A DNA stretch of 64,000 bases from Nepenthes gracilis (taxonomy: Eukaryota; Streptophyta; Magnoliopsida; Caryophyllales; Nepenthaceae): the NCBI GenBank assembly GCA_033239525.1, contig BSYO01000025.1, positions 2,886,001-2,950,000 of the forward strand, in the 5' to 3' direction. A program made the position numbers and the translations under genes. Shown here one piece after another: positions 23,421 to 36,540 of the stretch; the stretch's first letter is position 1; each line of letters opens with the position of its first letter. The notes beneath the pieces are model-generated. The model searched no databases, was not told the DNA's origin, and saw only the letters and a list, made by a program, of their open reading frames with translations.

Positions 23421-24779
23421 CAATAATTAATTATAATTATTATATAAAATAATAAATTAGTTAAACTATAAAATTAATCTTAAAATTTTATTTATCGGAT
23501 TAATTTTTTTAATACATTAGTCTTCCTTTTGAACAAGTCATGGTCATTATGATGGACCCCAACTTGTGATCTTCTTAATCTAACGGTACAAGATGGCAAT
23601 TGTGGTGTGCTATATATATTTTTATTTATATTTATTCACTCTATATTTAAAAGTAATATTAAATTGCTTCAATTTTTAAATTGGGTTACTGGTCTATTGT
23701 GGTGTTCTTATTTTTTAAAACTTCTTTAGTCAATTTTGGACTGGTGTGTGGAGGTGTTTTCTTTTATTTTCAATAGTCTAGTATGTCACCTTTTTTTATG
23801 AGAGATATTGTTTGTTTAAATCGAATAGTTTAATACAATTATTTATTTACCGAAAAAAAGATATTTTAAAAATATACTTGAATATTTTTTAAATATTTTT
23901 AATAATATGATATTTTATTTATTTATCTATTTATATTAATAAATTTATATAAAAAATAATAGTTGATAAATATCTTATCCCCAAAAAATATCTAAAAATA
24001 AAATGAGGTTGGGATGTCAAAATTTTATGAGATTTATGATTATTTTTACAGATTGTTAAATTATCATATTATTGACAACTTAAAATATGAAAATATTAAT
24101 AATGTATTTGAATTTATATTTAATATTTATTTTTCAATTGATTTTTTCTATATAAACATTATTATTTTTTCTTAATGAGAGTTATAAAATTTTATATTAA
24201 AGTCAATATCTAAGTTTTTCTTAATCCATACTTAAAATCAATAATAGATGAGAAGTTCAAAAAACTCCTGCAATTCACATCTAAAAACTACCATTACCTT
24301 ATTTCAGAAAAAATTGCCACCTTATCCCCACATATGTTATATATAGTTTTATTATTTATAAGATAATATCAATTTTTTAATTATATAAATATTATTATTT
24401 TTATTAAAAATCAAAATCACTAAAAAAATAATTTTTAAATAAAATATAATAAAATTATATAATTAATCATTCTCATTGTATGTGTAAAATAATTATAATA
24501 TCAACTTCATTCAATATAAAAACAAATATGTCAAATCTATAACATTTTCATTATCAAGGGATACAAACATGATATCAAATTCCAAATTAAAATTTATTTT
24601 AGTTTATATTTACATATATATAAATTAACATTTAATTAAAAAAGAAAATATATGCAACAGTTCATTCCTTTCAATAATTCTACATATACGATGATTTAGT
24701 ACCAATATGACTTATCTTCTCTTTATCACTGTCCAAGAAATACTTTTCAGAGTCTAATATATCATCTAGAATTATACCA
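23421..24779. other. AT-rich sequence with an inverted-repeat fragment
   Basis: 23519-23630 is a diverged copy of the inverted-repeat end (ATGATGGACC, then GGTGTGCTATAT), also present after the block Y promoter (45165-45215). From about 23640 to 24779 I see only AT-rich sequence with no open frame, RNA gene or clear repeat. Confidence 0.4.
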
Positions 24780-24815
24780 ATATTATTTATTATTATTATT
24801 ATTATTATTATTTAG
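24780..24815. repeat. (ATT)n microsatellite
   Basis: About ten uninterrupted ATT/TTA units. Confidence 0.85.
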
Positions 24816-25860
24816 CTGGCAAAAAATAATTAATTTTTTAAAAAAATTAAATGGGAAGAAATGATAAAAGTATTTTTTATTCTTAGATATTATTATTGTT
24901 ATTAACTTTATTTTGATATAAAATTTACACTGTATGAAAAAAATTGCCGAACATATTATTATATATAAGGTATATAATTTTATAAAAAAACATTTTAAAT
25001 TAAATTTTTGTTTATTTTTATGACCTTTTTAATAGTACACATATATAATCCAAAATATAGTAATTCTAACCCTAAACACACGTTGAAAACTGGTACTCCT
25101 GGGTCCTCCCACTTGATTTTACGTGCTAAAGACTTAGAATGCATCAATTAATTTCACATCAATGTGTCGGCGAACTTAGCTTCACAAGTTCTTGGCAAAT
25201 GATGTCGCCTACCACCAATATTGACTGAAGACAGGCCTTGACTTTCATTAAAGGAATTATTTTTTTTTATCATGATGTTAAATTTTAAATAGATAATTGA
25301 TAATATGATTATTTTAAAATAATTAATTTTAATATATTTTTAATTTTTTAAAAAATAATTAAATCATAATTATCAATTAAAAAATAATTAATTAAAATAT
25401 GATAAATGAATATCTCTATTTTTGTAAGTGATAGAACTCTTCCGAATCCTACAATGGATCCTACTTGATCCTAACTCTTGATCATATAATTACTGATTCA
25501 AGATGTATGGAATGTCCAATATGATGTTTTCTTTGTGATAAATAATCGGATCAACCACCATTTTATGAGCCGTTGTATGTTTATTGCCCAAAATAAATAA
25601 GATAAAAAATTTTAAAAAATATATTTTATGTAAATAAGGAGAGAATAAATATTGTATTTGTTTTAATGGAACGATAAATAACTATTATACGAGGGAATTT
25701 TGAAGAAATAAATATTTAGTTGTGACCGACGGTAAAGGGTGCTGTTTCTAGATGTGGAGGGCACTGGCTATTGAATATATTTATGAAAAAAATTTTAAAA
25801 CAAAAAATTCTTGTTATTTTTTATTGTAATAAAAAAATTATTGAGAATAACTTTTTTCAT
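24816..25860. mobile_element. Family A LTR-like remnant (arm and flanking blocks)
   Basis: 24816-25060 resembles the left arm of the 1.1-kb segment, and 25060-25140 the block with TTCTAACCCTAAACACACG. 25140-25780 is AT-rich and not matched elsewhere by eye. 25790-25860 is the AT-rich block that precedes the internal region. Order is as in 5430-6060 but interrupted. Confidence 0.45.
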
Positions 25861-27380
25861 TAAAATTAAAAATCCGAAAGGCTGATGGGAGAAGGGACCT
25901 TCAATGTGCTAGGTGTGGAAGGGTACGAGGAGTGCTGCATCTTAGTTCATAGATTTGAAAAATCCAAAATCTGTATTTGTATTGGGATATTTGTTTGAGT
26001 ATCGTTCAGCACGATAAAATTCAACAGCTTATACTCTTTACATACTTCCAATTCAATTATCTGTTACTTTCTGTAATCCCGAGTGGATGAGTTATCACAA
26101 TTCCTCTTCTCTTAGCGTTTGATATTGGTTGATATTCATACTCCAAGCATTTTGGTCATTTTGTTTTGTTGGTTTCATCAGTTGCTATATATGTATGTGT
26201 GATATTCTCTATCTCCAAGAAAGTATTCAACTCATGTTGGACTAAATATTTGAAGAAATCACTCAATTGTATTATGTTTATAAAAGTATTCAGTTTCACC
26301 TTATCAGTAAACTTTGATATACCATTTAACTCAACATTAAATTTGATTAAAAAACACTCCAAGCTCTCACTTGGACCCTGTAATCTTGACAAGATGCCGG
26401 GGTTTTTTTTCTTCCCTTCGATTGGAGTCAAATTGTGATAAAAACTACTATGCCAATTCTTGAAAGGATTGGATGAAATTTGGTGCTTGTCTATAAAACC
26501 AAATCTTGACATTTTTCTTTGGAATTAAAGGAAAACAGAGATATAATGTGGCATCCCTGAGTTTCTAGAAGCCAAGCAACATTCAAAAATAATCCAAATG
26601 ATCCATTGAATTGGTACTTTCGTCGTAGGGCTCCAATACACGCAATTTAAATTTCTAGAGAAGCCAGTGTGCCTTAATCTCTCTGGTGAATGATGTACAA
26701 GCAAATTCAATTATTTGACTAATGTGCTCCCTTGGAAAAGTTGTAACTCGATCTTCCTTATTCTCTCATCGATTTTAGTTGTGGAGGCAATCTTTTTGTT
26801 GCTAAGAAACGTTCTTAATTTCAAATTATTAGTAGCTACACACAACATCTGCTTAACTAGAAGGATTTTTGGCATGCAACCGCATGATCTCTCCTCTTAA
26901 ATCGAGGGATGTCCTAAGTCCTAGGATAGGGAGGGTTATGCCACTCGAGACTCTCTTCCTTGGTCTTGAAGTTTTAACGTCCTTCAAATCAAGAAAGATT
27001 TCTACAAAGAGATGTTTCTGAGGCCTCCGAGATCTTTGAATGATATTGAGCTCCCTTTGAGGCAAACTTTTTTCTTTTTAGCCTTCTCTTCTAGGTTGAC
27101 ACTAGGGAGTTGAAGGCCATTACTCTATGAGTTTGGCCCTTCACTCATTCACACAAGGATTTCCAAAGATTTAACGTCCACATTTGCCGTCAAGTGAATG
27201 TTTTCATTATTACCCTCTTTGAGGTTGCGACCACGAGATGCGACATCCTTCAACGGTTGACTTGTTTGTTTTTGTGCTCAAATGTTCACCATTTTATTTT
27301 GTTGAAAATGGGAATTGCTTTTGACGAATCAAATTACGATGAAATAGAAACTAATGAGTTAATAGTGTTTCCATAGATGA
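25861..27380 (-). mobile_element. Family A gag-only element, internal region (copy 3)
   Basis: Begins with the G-rich block (GGGAGAAGGGACCTTCAATG at about 25890). On the minus strand the gag relic runs from a leader near 27260-27080, through the central part near 26650 (IWIIFECCLASRN, the 'DHLxxFRMLLG' region), to 26512-26156. That last frame keeps SESLECFLIKFNVELNGISKF, DKVKLNTFINI and TYIATDE, i.e. the second half of a Ty3/gypsy capsid. The PBS-like junction is at about 27370 (CATAGATGATACTAATGATG). Nothing resembling pol follows, although the next LTR-like block is close. Frameshifts separate the three gag pieces. Confidence 0.6.
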
Positions 27381-29080
27381 TACTAATGATGCGTAGCTTA
27401 GATTTGGATTCGTATCCGATTACTTTGATTTGATCATTCAAACCTTATTATCTAGATCCTACACACTACAATTACTAATATGAGATAAGTTAAATATGTA
27501 GCTCACTTTTTAATATATTCGCCAATACTCATGATATAAATCTTTCTAAGCGATTTGAAAGATTAAAAAGGAACATAGATATGCATAAGATTATATGAAT
27601 TTAGAGAACTTGGCTCCATGAATCAGGAAAGTAAAGGAGACAACTTGTGGTTAGAGCACATAATACACCTCTCTCTTTCTTAATGCAAGGTTCTCCCCTT
27701 TGTTTGCTAAATAGAATCTTTATATTTATTTCTTGTAAGCCAACTTGTTTGTCCTTTTGGAATCGATAAGGCTACTTGTTTAGAAAGTTATAGCATTTGT
27801 ATTCCAACTGTTATGTTAGTTTGTAACTATTCAACAATTAACATTTCATATTTATTCAGCTATTATTATCTACTTAAATATAACTGATCATCAATCAATT
27901 TTATTTAATTATTCGTCAAAATTTAATATAAACTTTATTAATCGCTCAGATCTTCAATGTCTTTGACCACCCGGCTATTCGGTTGATCATTAGACTATAT
28001 ATTTAAACCGATTTCTAAACTAATTTTGTACCAAATTGAGCAATTAGGTTGTCCTGTCAACCGTGTTTAGGCTATCAACTCGTGGGTCCCGCATTTTCTC
28101 GAGTTAAATTGATCATATCTAGGCTGTACCCAAGAAGAATGATTTTATTTTATTTATTAGGATAATTATATAATTATTATTGTAATTATATATATATATA
28201 TTGGGATTCTATTTTTTCTTATTTGGTAAATTTCTGCTATACCTTCCTTTTTCCTTTTGCATTGATTAAATACTTTCCTATTTTTCCTCCATTTAGTCTT
28301 CATTTTGAACCAGTCACGGTGATCATGGCGGCCCAAATCCTGTGTTGACCTATGATCTAATGGTCTAGGGCGTCAATTCTGATGTTTATTCACCAGACTT
28401 TAAATAATTAAACAACAAAAATACAATAATAAAAAATAAAATCATAATTATAAGTTTAATTGAACTACCTAGTCAATTATGTAAGTAAGAAGCACTTAAT
28501 TTTATATTAAAAAAATAAACGGGAAAAAATTATAAAAATATTATTAATTATTATCTTTCTTAACATTATTATTAACTTTATTCTAGTATAAAATTTATAC
28601 GGTATAAAAAATTTGCCAGATATACTGCTATACATAAATTTTAAATAAACATTTTAAATTAAATATATGTTTTTTTTTTGAGTTATTTTAATAGAACACA
28701 TATATAATTCAACATATAATAAAGTAATTCTAACCCTAAACCCACGTTAGAACTAGTACTCCCGGGTCCACCCCACTTAATCTACGTGCTGAGGACTTCA
28801 ACGCATCAATTAATTTCACATTACGTGTTGACCAACTTAGTTCCACAAATAATATTCTCGTTATTCTTCCATGATAATAATAAAAAATATTGAGAATAAT
28901 TTTTTTGATAAAATTGAAAATCCCAATTAAATGATAAAATAAATATTCTTGAAATATGATATTTATGGAAAATATTTTTTGGGTAAAAAATATTTTTTTT
29001 TATAAGATAATTGATTACTATTTATTTTATCTAACTAAATAGTCTGCATCTTCAATGTTAGTATTCTTAAGAAAATGTGT
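27381..29080 (-). mobile_element. Family A LTR-like block shared by two internal regions
   Basis: Complete version of the block: 27381-28330 (TATA-like site 27705-27730), left arm of the 1.1-kb segment 28340-28720, a block with TAACCCTAAACCCACGTTAG 28735-28860, and AT-rich blocks to about 29080. It lies between gag regions 25861-27380 and 29081-32870, so it would be the 5' LTR of the first and the 3' LTR of the second. Confidence 0.5.
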
Positions 29081-30698
29081 ACCTATGAGAACGGTTTGGG
29101 GAATAAGAAGGTCAACCCTTGAGGTTGGAGCCTTGAGTCCCATCAAATTCTTGGATTTTCATCTAACAGATTATATTTTATATTTTTAAAAAGAAATTTA
29201 AAAATATGCTATTAGTGATATTTTTAGTAATTTTTTTATAATATAAAGTATTTTAATAATTTTTAAAAAATAATTTATTTTATAATTTTTTATTATATAA
29301 AATATGTAGCCTTAAGTTTTTAATATTTAAAGGTTGAAAGATGCCAAACTCTAGCGAGATTGGCTCCGGTGGGTTGTGCCCCTTAATCTCAGTTAGGGCC
29401 ACCCACAGCCGGTGGGAGAAGGGACCTTCCTTGTGCTAGCCGTGGAATCGTATGAGGAGTGCTGCATCTTAGTTCATATATTTGAAAAATCCAAAATTTG
29501 TATTTGCTTTATGATATTCATTTGAGTGTCAATTATGAGAGATAAGGTCCAACAGCTTATACTCTTTATGTACTTCCAATTCGATTCTTTGTTACCTTTT
29601 ATAATTTTGAGTGGATGAGTCATTGTAATTTCTCTTCTTCCCAATGTTTGATATAGGTTGATATTCATGTTCTTGAGTGTCTTGATTATTTTGTTTTGTT
29701 AGCTTTATCAGTTGCGATGTATGTTTGGGTGATAGTCTTTATTTCCAAGAAAGTATTTGACTCATGTTGGACTAAATATTTGAAGAAATAATGCAATTGT
29801 ATTATATCCATGAAAGTATTTAACTTCACTTCATCGATGAACTTTGATATGCCCTTGGACTCAGCATTGAATCTGATTAAAAAATGCTTTAAGCTCTTAC
29901 TTGGACCTTACAATTCTAATGAAATGACATGGTTATTTCTCTTCCCTCTGACTAAAACGAATTGTGATAAAAACTAATCTGCCAATTCCTGAAAGGATCG
30001 GATGGAATTCAGTGCTTGCCTATAAAGCCAAATTCTGGCATCTTCCTTTACAATTAAAGAGACATAGAGATATAATGTGGCATCCCTGTGTTTCCAAAAG
30101 CCAAGTAACATTCGAAAATAATACAAATGATCCATTAAATTGGTGCTTCCATCATAGGGCTCCAACATATGCAATTTAAATTTCTAAGAAAGCAAGTGCA
30201 CCTTAATCTCTTGACTGAACAATATACGACCTAATTCAATTATTTGACCAATTGTGCTCCCTCGAAAAAGTTGTTGTTCGATCTGCCTTATTCTCTCCTC
30301 TACTTTAGTTGTAGAAGCAATCTTCTTGATATAAAGAAATGTTCTTAATTTCAAATGGTTAGTAGATATACATGTCATCTGCTTAATTGGAAGGATTTTT
30401 GACATGCTACCGCATAATTTCTCCTCCCGAATTGAGGGATGTCTTGAGTCCTAGGATAGTGAGGGTTCATCCACTCAAGACTCTCTTTCTTGGTCTTCAA
30501 GCTTCAACATCCTTCAAGCTAAGAAAGATTTCTATAAAAGGGTGTCTGTGGTGCCTCCAAGATCCTCGAATGATATTGAGCTCCCTTTTAGGCAGGCTTT
30601 CTTTTTTTTTTTTTTTTTGGCCTTTTCTTCTAGGTTGACACTATCGAGTTAAGGGTTGTTACTTTATGAGTTTTGCCTTTCACTCTTTCCCACAAGAA
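29081..30698 (-). mobile_element. Family A gag-only element, internal region (copy 4, proximal part)
   Basis: Best-preserved gag of the family. The minus frame 30174-29974 reads LEPYDGSTNLMDHLYYFRML, then an ARIWLYR stretch and NSIRSFQELAD, the hallmark of the Retrotrans_gag domain of Ty3/gypsy elements (normally DGSTDPxxHLxxFxxxM...AxxWF...SFxxL). After a stop it continues in related frames with SESLKHFLIRFNAESKGISK and NTFLEIKTITQTYIATDK, to about 29690. The upstream leader lies at 30405-30184. It is interrupted at 30698 by a solo LTR and resumes at 32635. Confidence 0.7.
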
Positions 30699-32634
30699 TG
30701 TCACAAATTTTGATCAAAATAGTTCAAAATAATTATAATTCATAAAAATTAAAATTACAAAATAAAACTATCAATAAATGTCAAACTTGGGTATGACAAA
30801 ACAAACATCAACTTGACCCATTATAATGACTATAATAATAAAGAACCTACACATGATCTCATCAAATGATTTATTATAAAATAAATACGATCTACTATAC
30901 AATATCGTAAGAGAAGAATAAGCTAACCATAACATAATCTAATATACACAATAATCTAGTTGTCCTCAATACATAACCCAAGGCTTACATTCGGTCATAC
31001 TCAAAGTCCAAAATGCAGCCCACCCTATATAACCGAATAAAATTACTAATACTCACCAAAATGAATGAAATTATAGTCAGATCACATCCAAACTTCTACA
31101 ATATATTCCAGATCTACTAATTTAAAAAAATAAAAAGTAAAAATATGAATCTAAAACTCAATAAATATTAGTATATTCAAATAATAATACATGTACGTCC
31201 ACAATCAAAAAGATGGTTGAATAACATATCCAAATTGCATAAATAAACTACAAGTTTGAAATCCTATAAACAAAAAGTCGAAGGTAGTCTCATACTCAAA
31301 ATATAGTCCCAATTAAAAGATAGTTCCATCAAAATGTATTCTGAATGAAACGCGAACAAGAATGAAATCATATAATCCAAATCATATCATACACTGCGCA
31401 AAATATAATCCGAATCAAAATCACAAATGAACGAATCAAGATCCACGATGATTTCAGATAAAAACAAAATATGTTTCGAAATAAAACCATATATCCAAAT
31501 ATACAAGATTGACCAAATCTCATTTGTGAGCAAATCTACAATTTTGAAAATGAAGTCCAAATACATATCAATATAGAAAATAAAATGTACATGAAATCAG
31601 AGAACCAAATATTAGGAGATTAACTTAAAGAAGGGTTACTTATACTTTAAGTAACCTTAAAACCATATCACTACTATTCAAACCCGCAGTATATGCTATC
31701 TATATACTCTCTCCTATAGATAAGGAATATACTTACTATATTTGGTCATCCACGGTGTTGAGTGCGATCCTCAAGTCGGTACATATATTAGAATATTCAA
31801 ATATATTAATTTTTTTTAATTTGCTTATAATGGTTCTCATTAAAATATGAACGATGTGGGTCATCTACAAATCAAAGCTTCTTCCTGCTGGCGAAAAAAG
31901 GAGTCACAAAGCTCACCTTGTTGAAAGAGGTTCACGAAGCTTTCCCATCGAGAAAGGATCACATATTGAATAGGATCACAAAGGTAGAGATTTTGAACCC
32001 TAAGTAGTATACATGTGTACCAATGTATGACCTATACAAGTTTTATGACTTTTTTCATACAAATATATTAATTAATAAATATAAAATCTCAAATATTTTC
32101 CTTTTTTTTCATAAAATGATAAAATCCTCAAATATTTACAAAATCTGAACAAAATCCCAAAACATTCAATAAATAGGACATGTATACACGAGGAAAATAC
32201 AAATCGGATAGTTAAACTAGCATACATGTAAATTAAAACCACCAAATATAAACAAAACTTATCAGATCTGAAAATAGAATAAGGATAGAGTGTAAAAATA
32301 TTTATCTTAATCTCTTATTAAATAGATTTGATAAAATGATACTCCGATCTACCCATTCTCTTCTTCCTCTCTCCTCTTTCTCCTTCTCTCTCTCTTTTCT
32401 TCCTTCTCCCACGCGAAATGGGTGCATAATAAGCAATCGCGGCTTAAGTAGGCAAAGTGGTACTTGAGTGCCATTCAGATGTACCTCAGGTGCCACTCAG
32501 ATGATCCTCAGGTGCCACGTTGCTCACTCCATAAACCTTCAAATTTTCATAATATATATTTAATTCCGATACATCCAAATAACCTAAAAATATAAATAAT
32601 ACCAAAATAAATCAAATAATAACTAGATATTATA
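30699..32634 (-). mobile_element. Solo LTR of a Ty3/gypsy element (1.94 kb)
   Basis: Inserted in family A gag leader sequence. Flanks AAGAA (30694-30698) and AAGGA (32635-32639) are a 5-bp target duplication with one difference, and removing the insert restores the family A sequence. Read on the minus strand it starts TATAATATCTAGTTATTATT and ends AAATTTGTGACA. It matches the LTR at 46560-52789 along its length. A pyrimidine-rich stretch lies at 32335-32420 and a CTCAGGTGCCA repeat field at 32440-32520. No coding sequence. Confidence 0.75.
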
Positions 32635-34560
32635 AAGGATTTCCCAAAGATTCAACGTCCACATTCACTATCAAGTGAATGTTTTCATGACTACCCGCTT
32701 CGAGGTCATGACCACAAGGTGTGACATCATTCCGCCATTGACTTGCTTATCCTTGTAGTTGAGTGTTCACTATTTTATTTTGTTAAAAATGGGAATTGCT
32801 TTTGAGGAATCAAGTTGTGATGAAATAAAAACAAATGGGTTAATAATATTCCCACATATGACATTAATGATGCGTAGCCTAGATTTTGATTGATATCAGA
32901 TTAGTTTGACTCGATCGTTCGAACCTTATTATCTAAATCTTGTGTACCACAATAATTAACACGAGTTAAGAGAAATACCGAACTTGCTTCTCTATATATC
33001 ATTCAACACTTAAATTAGAAATATTTTTAAAAAATTAAAAGATTAAAAAAGAATTGAGATGAGTATGTGATTATTTAAATTTAAAAGATTTGGCTCCATG
33101 AATAAAAAAAATAAAAGAGACAACTTCTAGTAAGAGCACAGAGTGCCCCCTCTCTCTTTCTCAATGCAAGGTTTCCCCTTGTTCAGTAAATAGAGTCTTT
33201 ATATTTATATTTTGTATGCCAACTTGTTTGTCATTCTAAAATTAAAGAGGCTGCTTGTTTGGAACATTACACTATTTATACTCCAACCGGTATATTGATT
33301 TTGTAACTATTTAATAATTAATAAATTATATTGATTCAATTATTATTGTTTATTCAAATGTGGTTGATCATTTTAGATTTTGTTTAACCGTTCATAAGAA
33401 TTTAATATCAAATTTATTTTTCAACTAGATCACTAATCACTGGGATCTTCAATGTCTTTGGCTATTTGGCCATTTGGTTGATTGGTAGATTGTATATTTA
33501 CCCTGATTCCTAAGCAAGTTTCATATCAAGTTGAACAATTTTGTTGTCCTGTCAACCATCTTTGGGCTAACAACTTGTGGGCTATGTATTTTGTTGAGTC
33601 AAATTAATCATATCTAGAATGTATTCAACAAAAATGATTTTATTTTTTTCACTAGGATAATTATATAATTATTAGTTTGCTATTATCTCTACCACCATCA
33701 TTTTTCCCCTTCAGAGCTTCTTTTTTATTTATTTTTATTTTTGTATGGTTTCATTTTTCTTATTTTGTAAGTTTCTTCAATATCTTCCATTTCCCTTTTG
33801 CGTTGGTTAATTTCTTTCCTACTAGACCTCTATTTACTCTTCATTTTAAACCAACAATAGTTATCATGATGGACCAAATCTTGCATTGAACTATGATCTA
33901 AGGGTGTAGGGTGGCAATTGTGGTGTGCTTTATAATTTGGTTAATTTAAATTTTATTAATGTTTTTTCATCTTATTTTGAAAGTCATATTAAATTAATTC
34001 AGTGTTTAAATGATTTTATCTTAGGTAGAAGAAATAATTTATTGAGTTTAATTTTTTTCTATGGGAAAATTTTTTTTTCTTTCTTCATAAGATCTTAGCC
34101 CAACATATTTATAAAGTGTCAATATTGTCAGTTGTCAATGAGGGGTGTTAGAATAGTATCCTTTATTTTTATAAGAGCTAAGCACCTTTGGACTTTTGGG
34201 ACTTGAGTTGCAATATTTTTTTAGTCAATTTTTCATATTCATTGTCAATCTGTTATTCCAATAATGAAGCAGTAGCTCTGATATGAATTTGGCTACATCA
34301 AAAGTATCAGATTTATATTTTTATTATTGATCTATCATTTCATTTAGGTAAATAGTAGCTCTACTATCAACTTGACCTACTATAGAAGTTATTGTATTTG
34401 TATATTCATTTTTATCTATCACTATAATTAAGAGGCACTGTTTCATCGTGAACTCAAATGGACATAAAAGATGTTGAATTTATGTGTTTATTGTCAATTT
34501 ATTATTTCAATCAAGAGGTATTAGCTCCACTATGAAATCAATCAAATCTAAGAAATGTGT
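32635..34560 (-). mobile_element. Family A gag leader end, LTR-like block and inverted-orientation arm (block Y)
   Basis: 32635-32870 completes the gag leader and PBS-like junction of copy 4. 32871-33935 is its LTR-like block (TATA-like site 33186-33210). 33936-34560 is the 1.1-kb segment interior in the inverted orientation. All parts match 17100-19100 in the same order, so this is block Y of the segmental duplication. Confidence 0.6.
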
Positions 34561-35413
34561 GTTTGGGTGACTTTTTCAAGGCTAACCCTTCTCTTGTTAT
34601 CTTCTTAGTGCTTGATGCCCTGGGGGTTATTTTTTTACCGATTAAGCCAGTTTGATTTTGATTTTGATTTTAATTTTATGGAACAAGTTGAACCGATTTT
34701 ATATGAAAAAATAAATCATAATTTAGTTATCTAAACAGTAAATATTTCTACTCAAAATTAAGTTACAACTAATAAAAGAAAAAATTAAAGTTCATGGCAA
34801 AATAAAATAAGGTATAATAATCAAATAAATAAAACAAATCTTAAGAAAATTAATAAATAATAATCAAATCAATTTATAATATGCATTTACGACCATGTGT
34901 AAATTTCATTCAATATAAAATTAATGTAACTAAAAAAATAAAAATTGAGAAATAAAATTAATGTTTTTTTTTTTAAAGTACTAATCCATCAAGTTATCCA
35001 TAGGCTAGAAAGCAATTTTTCTCTTTTATAGTTGGAGATATCATGCATATATTATCATATTTTCCTCAAGAAAGTAAAAAAATAAAGTCTACACAATTAC
35101 ATAATGAATCAATAAGGATACTAATCCCCAAGTTCCCTTGTTTCTTTTCCAAACAAATAATACTTTGGAGAAGCATACTTTATTCATGGATTACAAGCAT
35201 TACAACTTATCGAGGCAGCAAATTTTATATAATTCTTCCATTATGCAAGGGCGCATAGGATCCTCACATTCCCTTTTTTTTTCAAAATAAATGAAGAAGT
35301 TTATTTTATTCATAATATATGTATAATTCTTTTATCATAACGTCATATAAAAATTTAGGTATAATTAATTATTCAATTTATCCATAAACATTGAAATATA
35401 AACTAATAGTATT
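34561..35413. repeat. Duplicated flank with 3' region of the broken thaumatin-like gene
   Basis: Matches 19101-20037 and then 22488-22571. On the minus strand overlapping AATAAA signals lie at 35300-35310, about 105 bp past the pseudogene stop, so this is probably the ancestral 3' UTR and poly(A) region. No solo LTR is present here. Confidence 0.6.
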
Positions 35414-35721
35414 TCAAGGACAAAACACAGCCTTATATTTAGTTCCACAATGATAGGTACATGTGCTTATTGCATCATCCTTAGGGCAACTATAAGCATC
35501 GGGGCATAGGTTCTTAAAAAACATAGAATAGCTGATAAGGCCATAGCTTCCAAAATTACAATAGTATTAATCAGTTTTAAAAACAGTGCATGGGTTGTTG
35601 CATCGACTGGGGGCTTTTAGTTCACTAGGGCACTACTCATTTATGTCCGCCATACATGTTGGACCATTGGTGCACTCATTAGATGATGGGAGAAAGGACA
35701 TCAAGACATTGAACCCATCAA
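35414..35721 (-). pseudogene. Thaumatin-like pseudogene Y, C-terminal part
   Basis: Minus-strand remnant matching residues about 123-225 of the intact protein: [63 protein letters not shown] and the terminal KAVFCP with TGA at 35414-35416. Two in-frame stops lie inside (TAG after ADINE, TAA after VFKTD), and several cysteines are changed. A copia element breaks it at 35721/35727; the N-terminal part continues at 44536-44879. Confidence 0.9.
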
Positions 35722-35726
35722 TAAGT

Positions 35727-36083
35727 TGTTGGTTATTCTGTTTTCCAAAAAAAAAGAACCAATAGTTAAGGCCCACGTTTATTCGGATAACTGTTGCCCA
35801 ATTTCCTCCTCATGGTAACCACCGTGAGATAATTTGATAAACTTTATCTATATATGAAGGTGATACTTGGTTTGGATCCTTGAATCTAATACTTAAATTG
35901 CACACTATTATTAAGCGATATTAAGGTTTAAAAGATTCAAACAAGTTAAAAATTTTTATAGAAGTCAGAGCAAATTACAGTGGTTTCAATGACAAGAGGT
36001 TAATAACGATCCGTTAATTTAATTTTTGCATTTAGTTTTCATGTGATAAATTTTGAACATGGAAGATCAAATTTTGTTTAATA
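35727..36083 (+). repeat. Copia 5' LTR
   Basis: 357 bp, TGTTGGTTATTC...TTTAATA. Aligns with 44174-44530 over its full length (shared TCCTCCTCATGGTAACCACC and TTTTCATGTGATAAATTTTG) with many substitutions, so the insertion is old. The TTGGTATTAGAG primer site follows at 36084-36095. Confidence 0.92.
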
Positions 36084-36540
36084 TTGGTATTAGAGACGTT
36101 TAAATCCAAACGTTGAACTGTTCTACAATTTTTTCTAACTCACCCGATTTTTTAAAATTTTTAAAATTTTAAATTTTTATAACATTTTGATAAAAATTAA
36201 TGTTAAAAATCATTAAAAAAATTTAAATTCTAACAATTTTTTAATTTTTATATCAATTTTGGTGTGAAATGGTGTAATTTTTATAGAGTTAGAAAATCAG
36301 ATTAAACGGGTCTATTTAGACCCAACTAGAATATGAAGACAATAAAAAAACGGCATCATTTTTTAATTGTGCTACAGTAATAATAAAAAAATTTGGGCTT
36401 GTGAGTGTGGTTGGGCCACTTGATGCGGCTGTGAGCCTCTTTCCCGGTCAACTGGGCCTTGCGACTAAAACCTAGCGTCGTGCACGGCCTACTTCGGTCA
36501 GCTCTCTTCGAAAAATCGTAAAATCAACAACGTGATGCAG
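36084..36540 (+). other. Copia primer binding site and leader
   Basis: TTGGTATTAGAG (36084-36095) corresponds to the initiator tRNA-Met site TGGTATCAGAG. The AT-rich leader follows to about 36400, then a GC-richer stretch (36400-36540) that may belong either to the leader or to the nested insertion. Confidence 0.65.
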
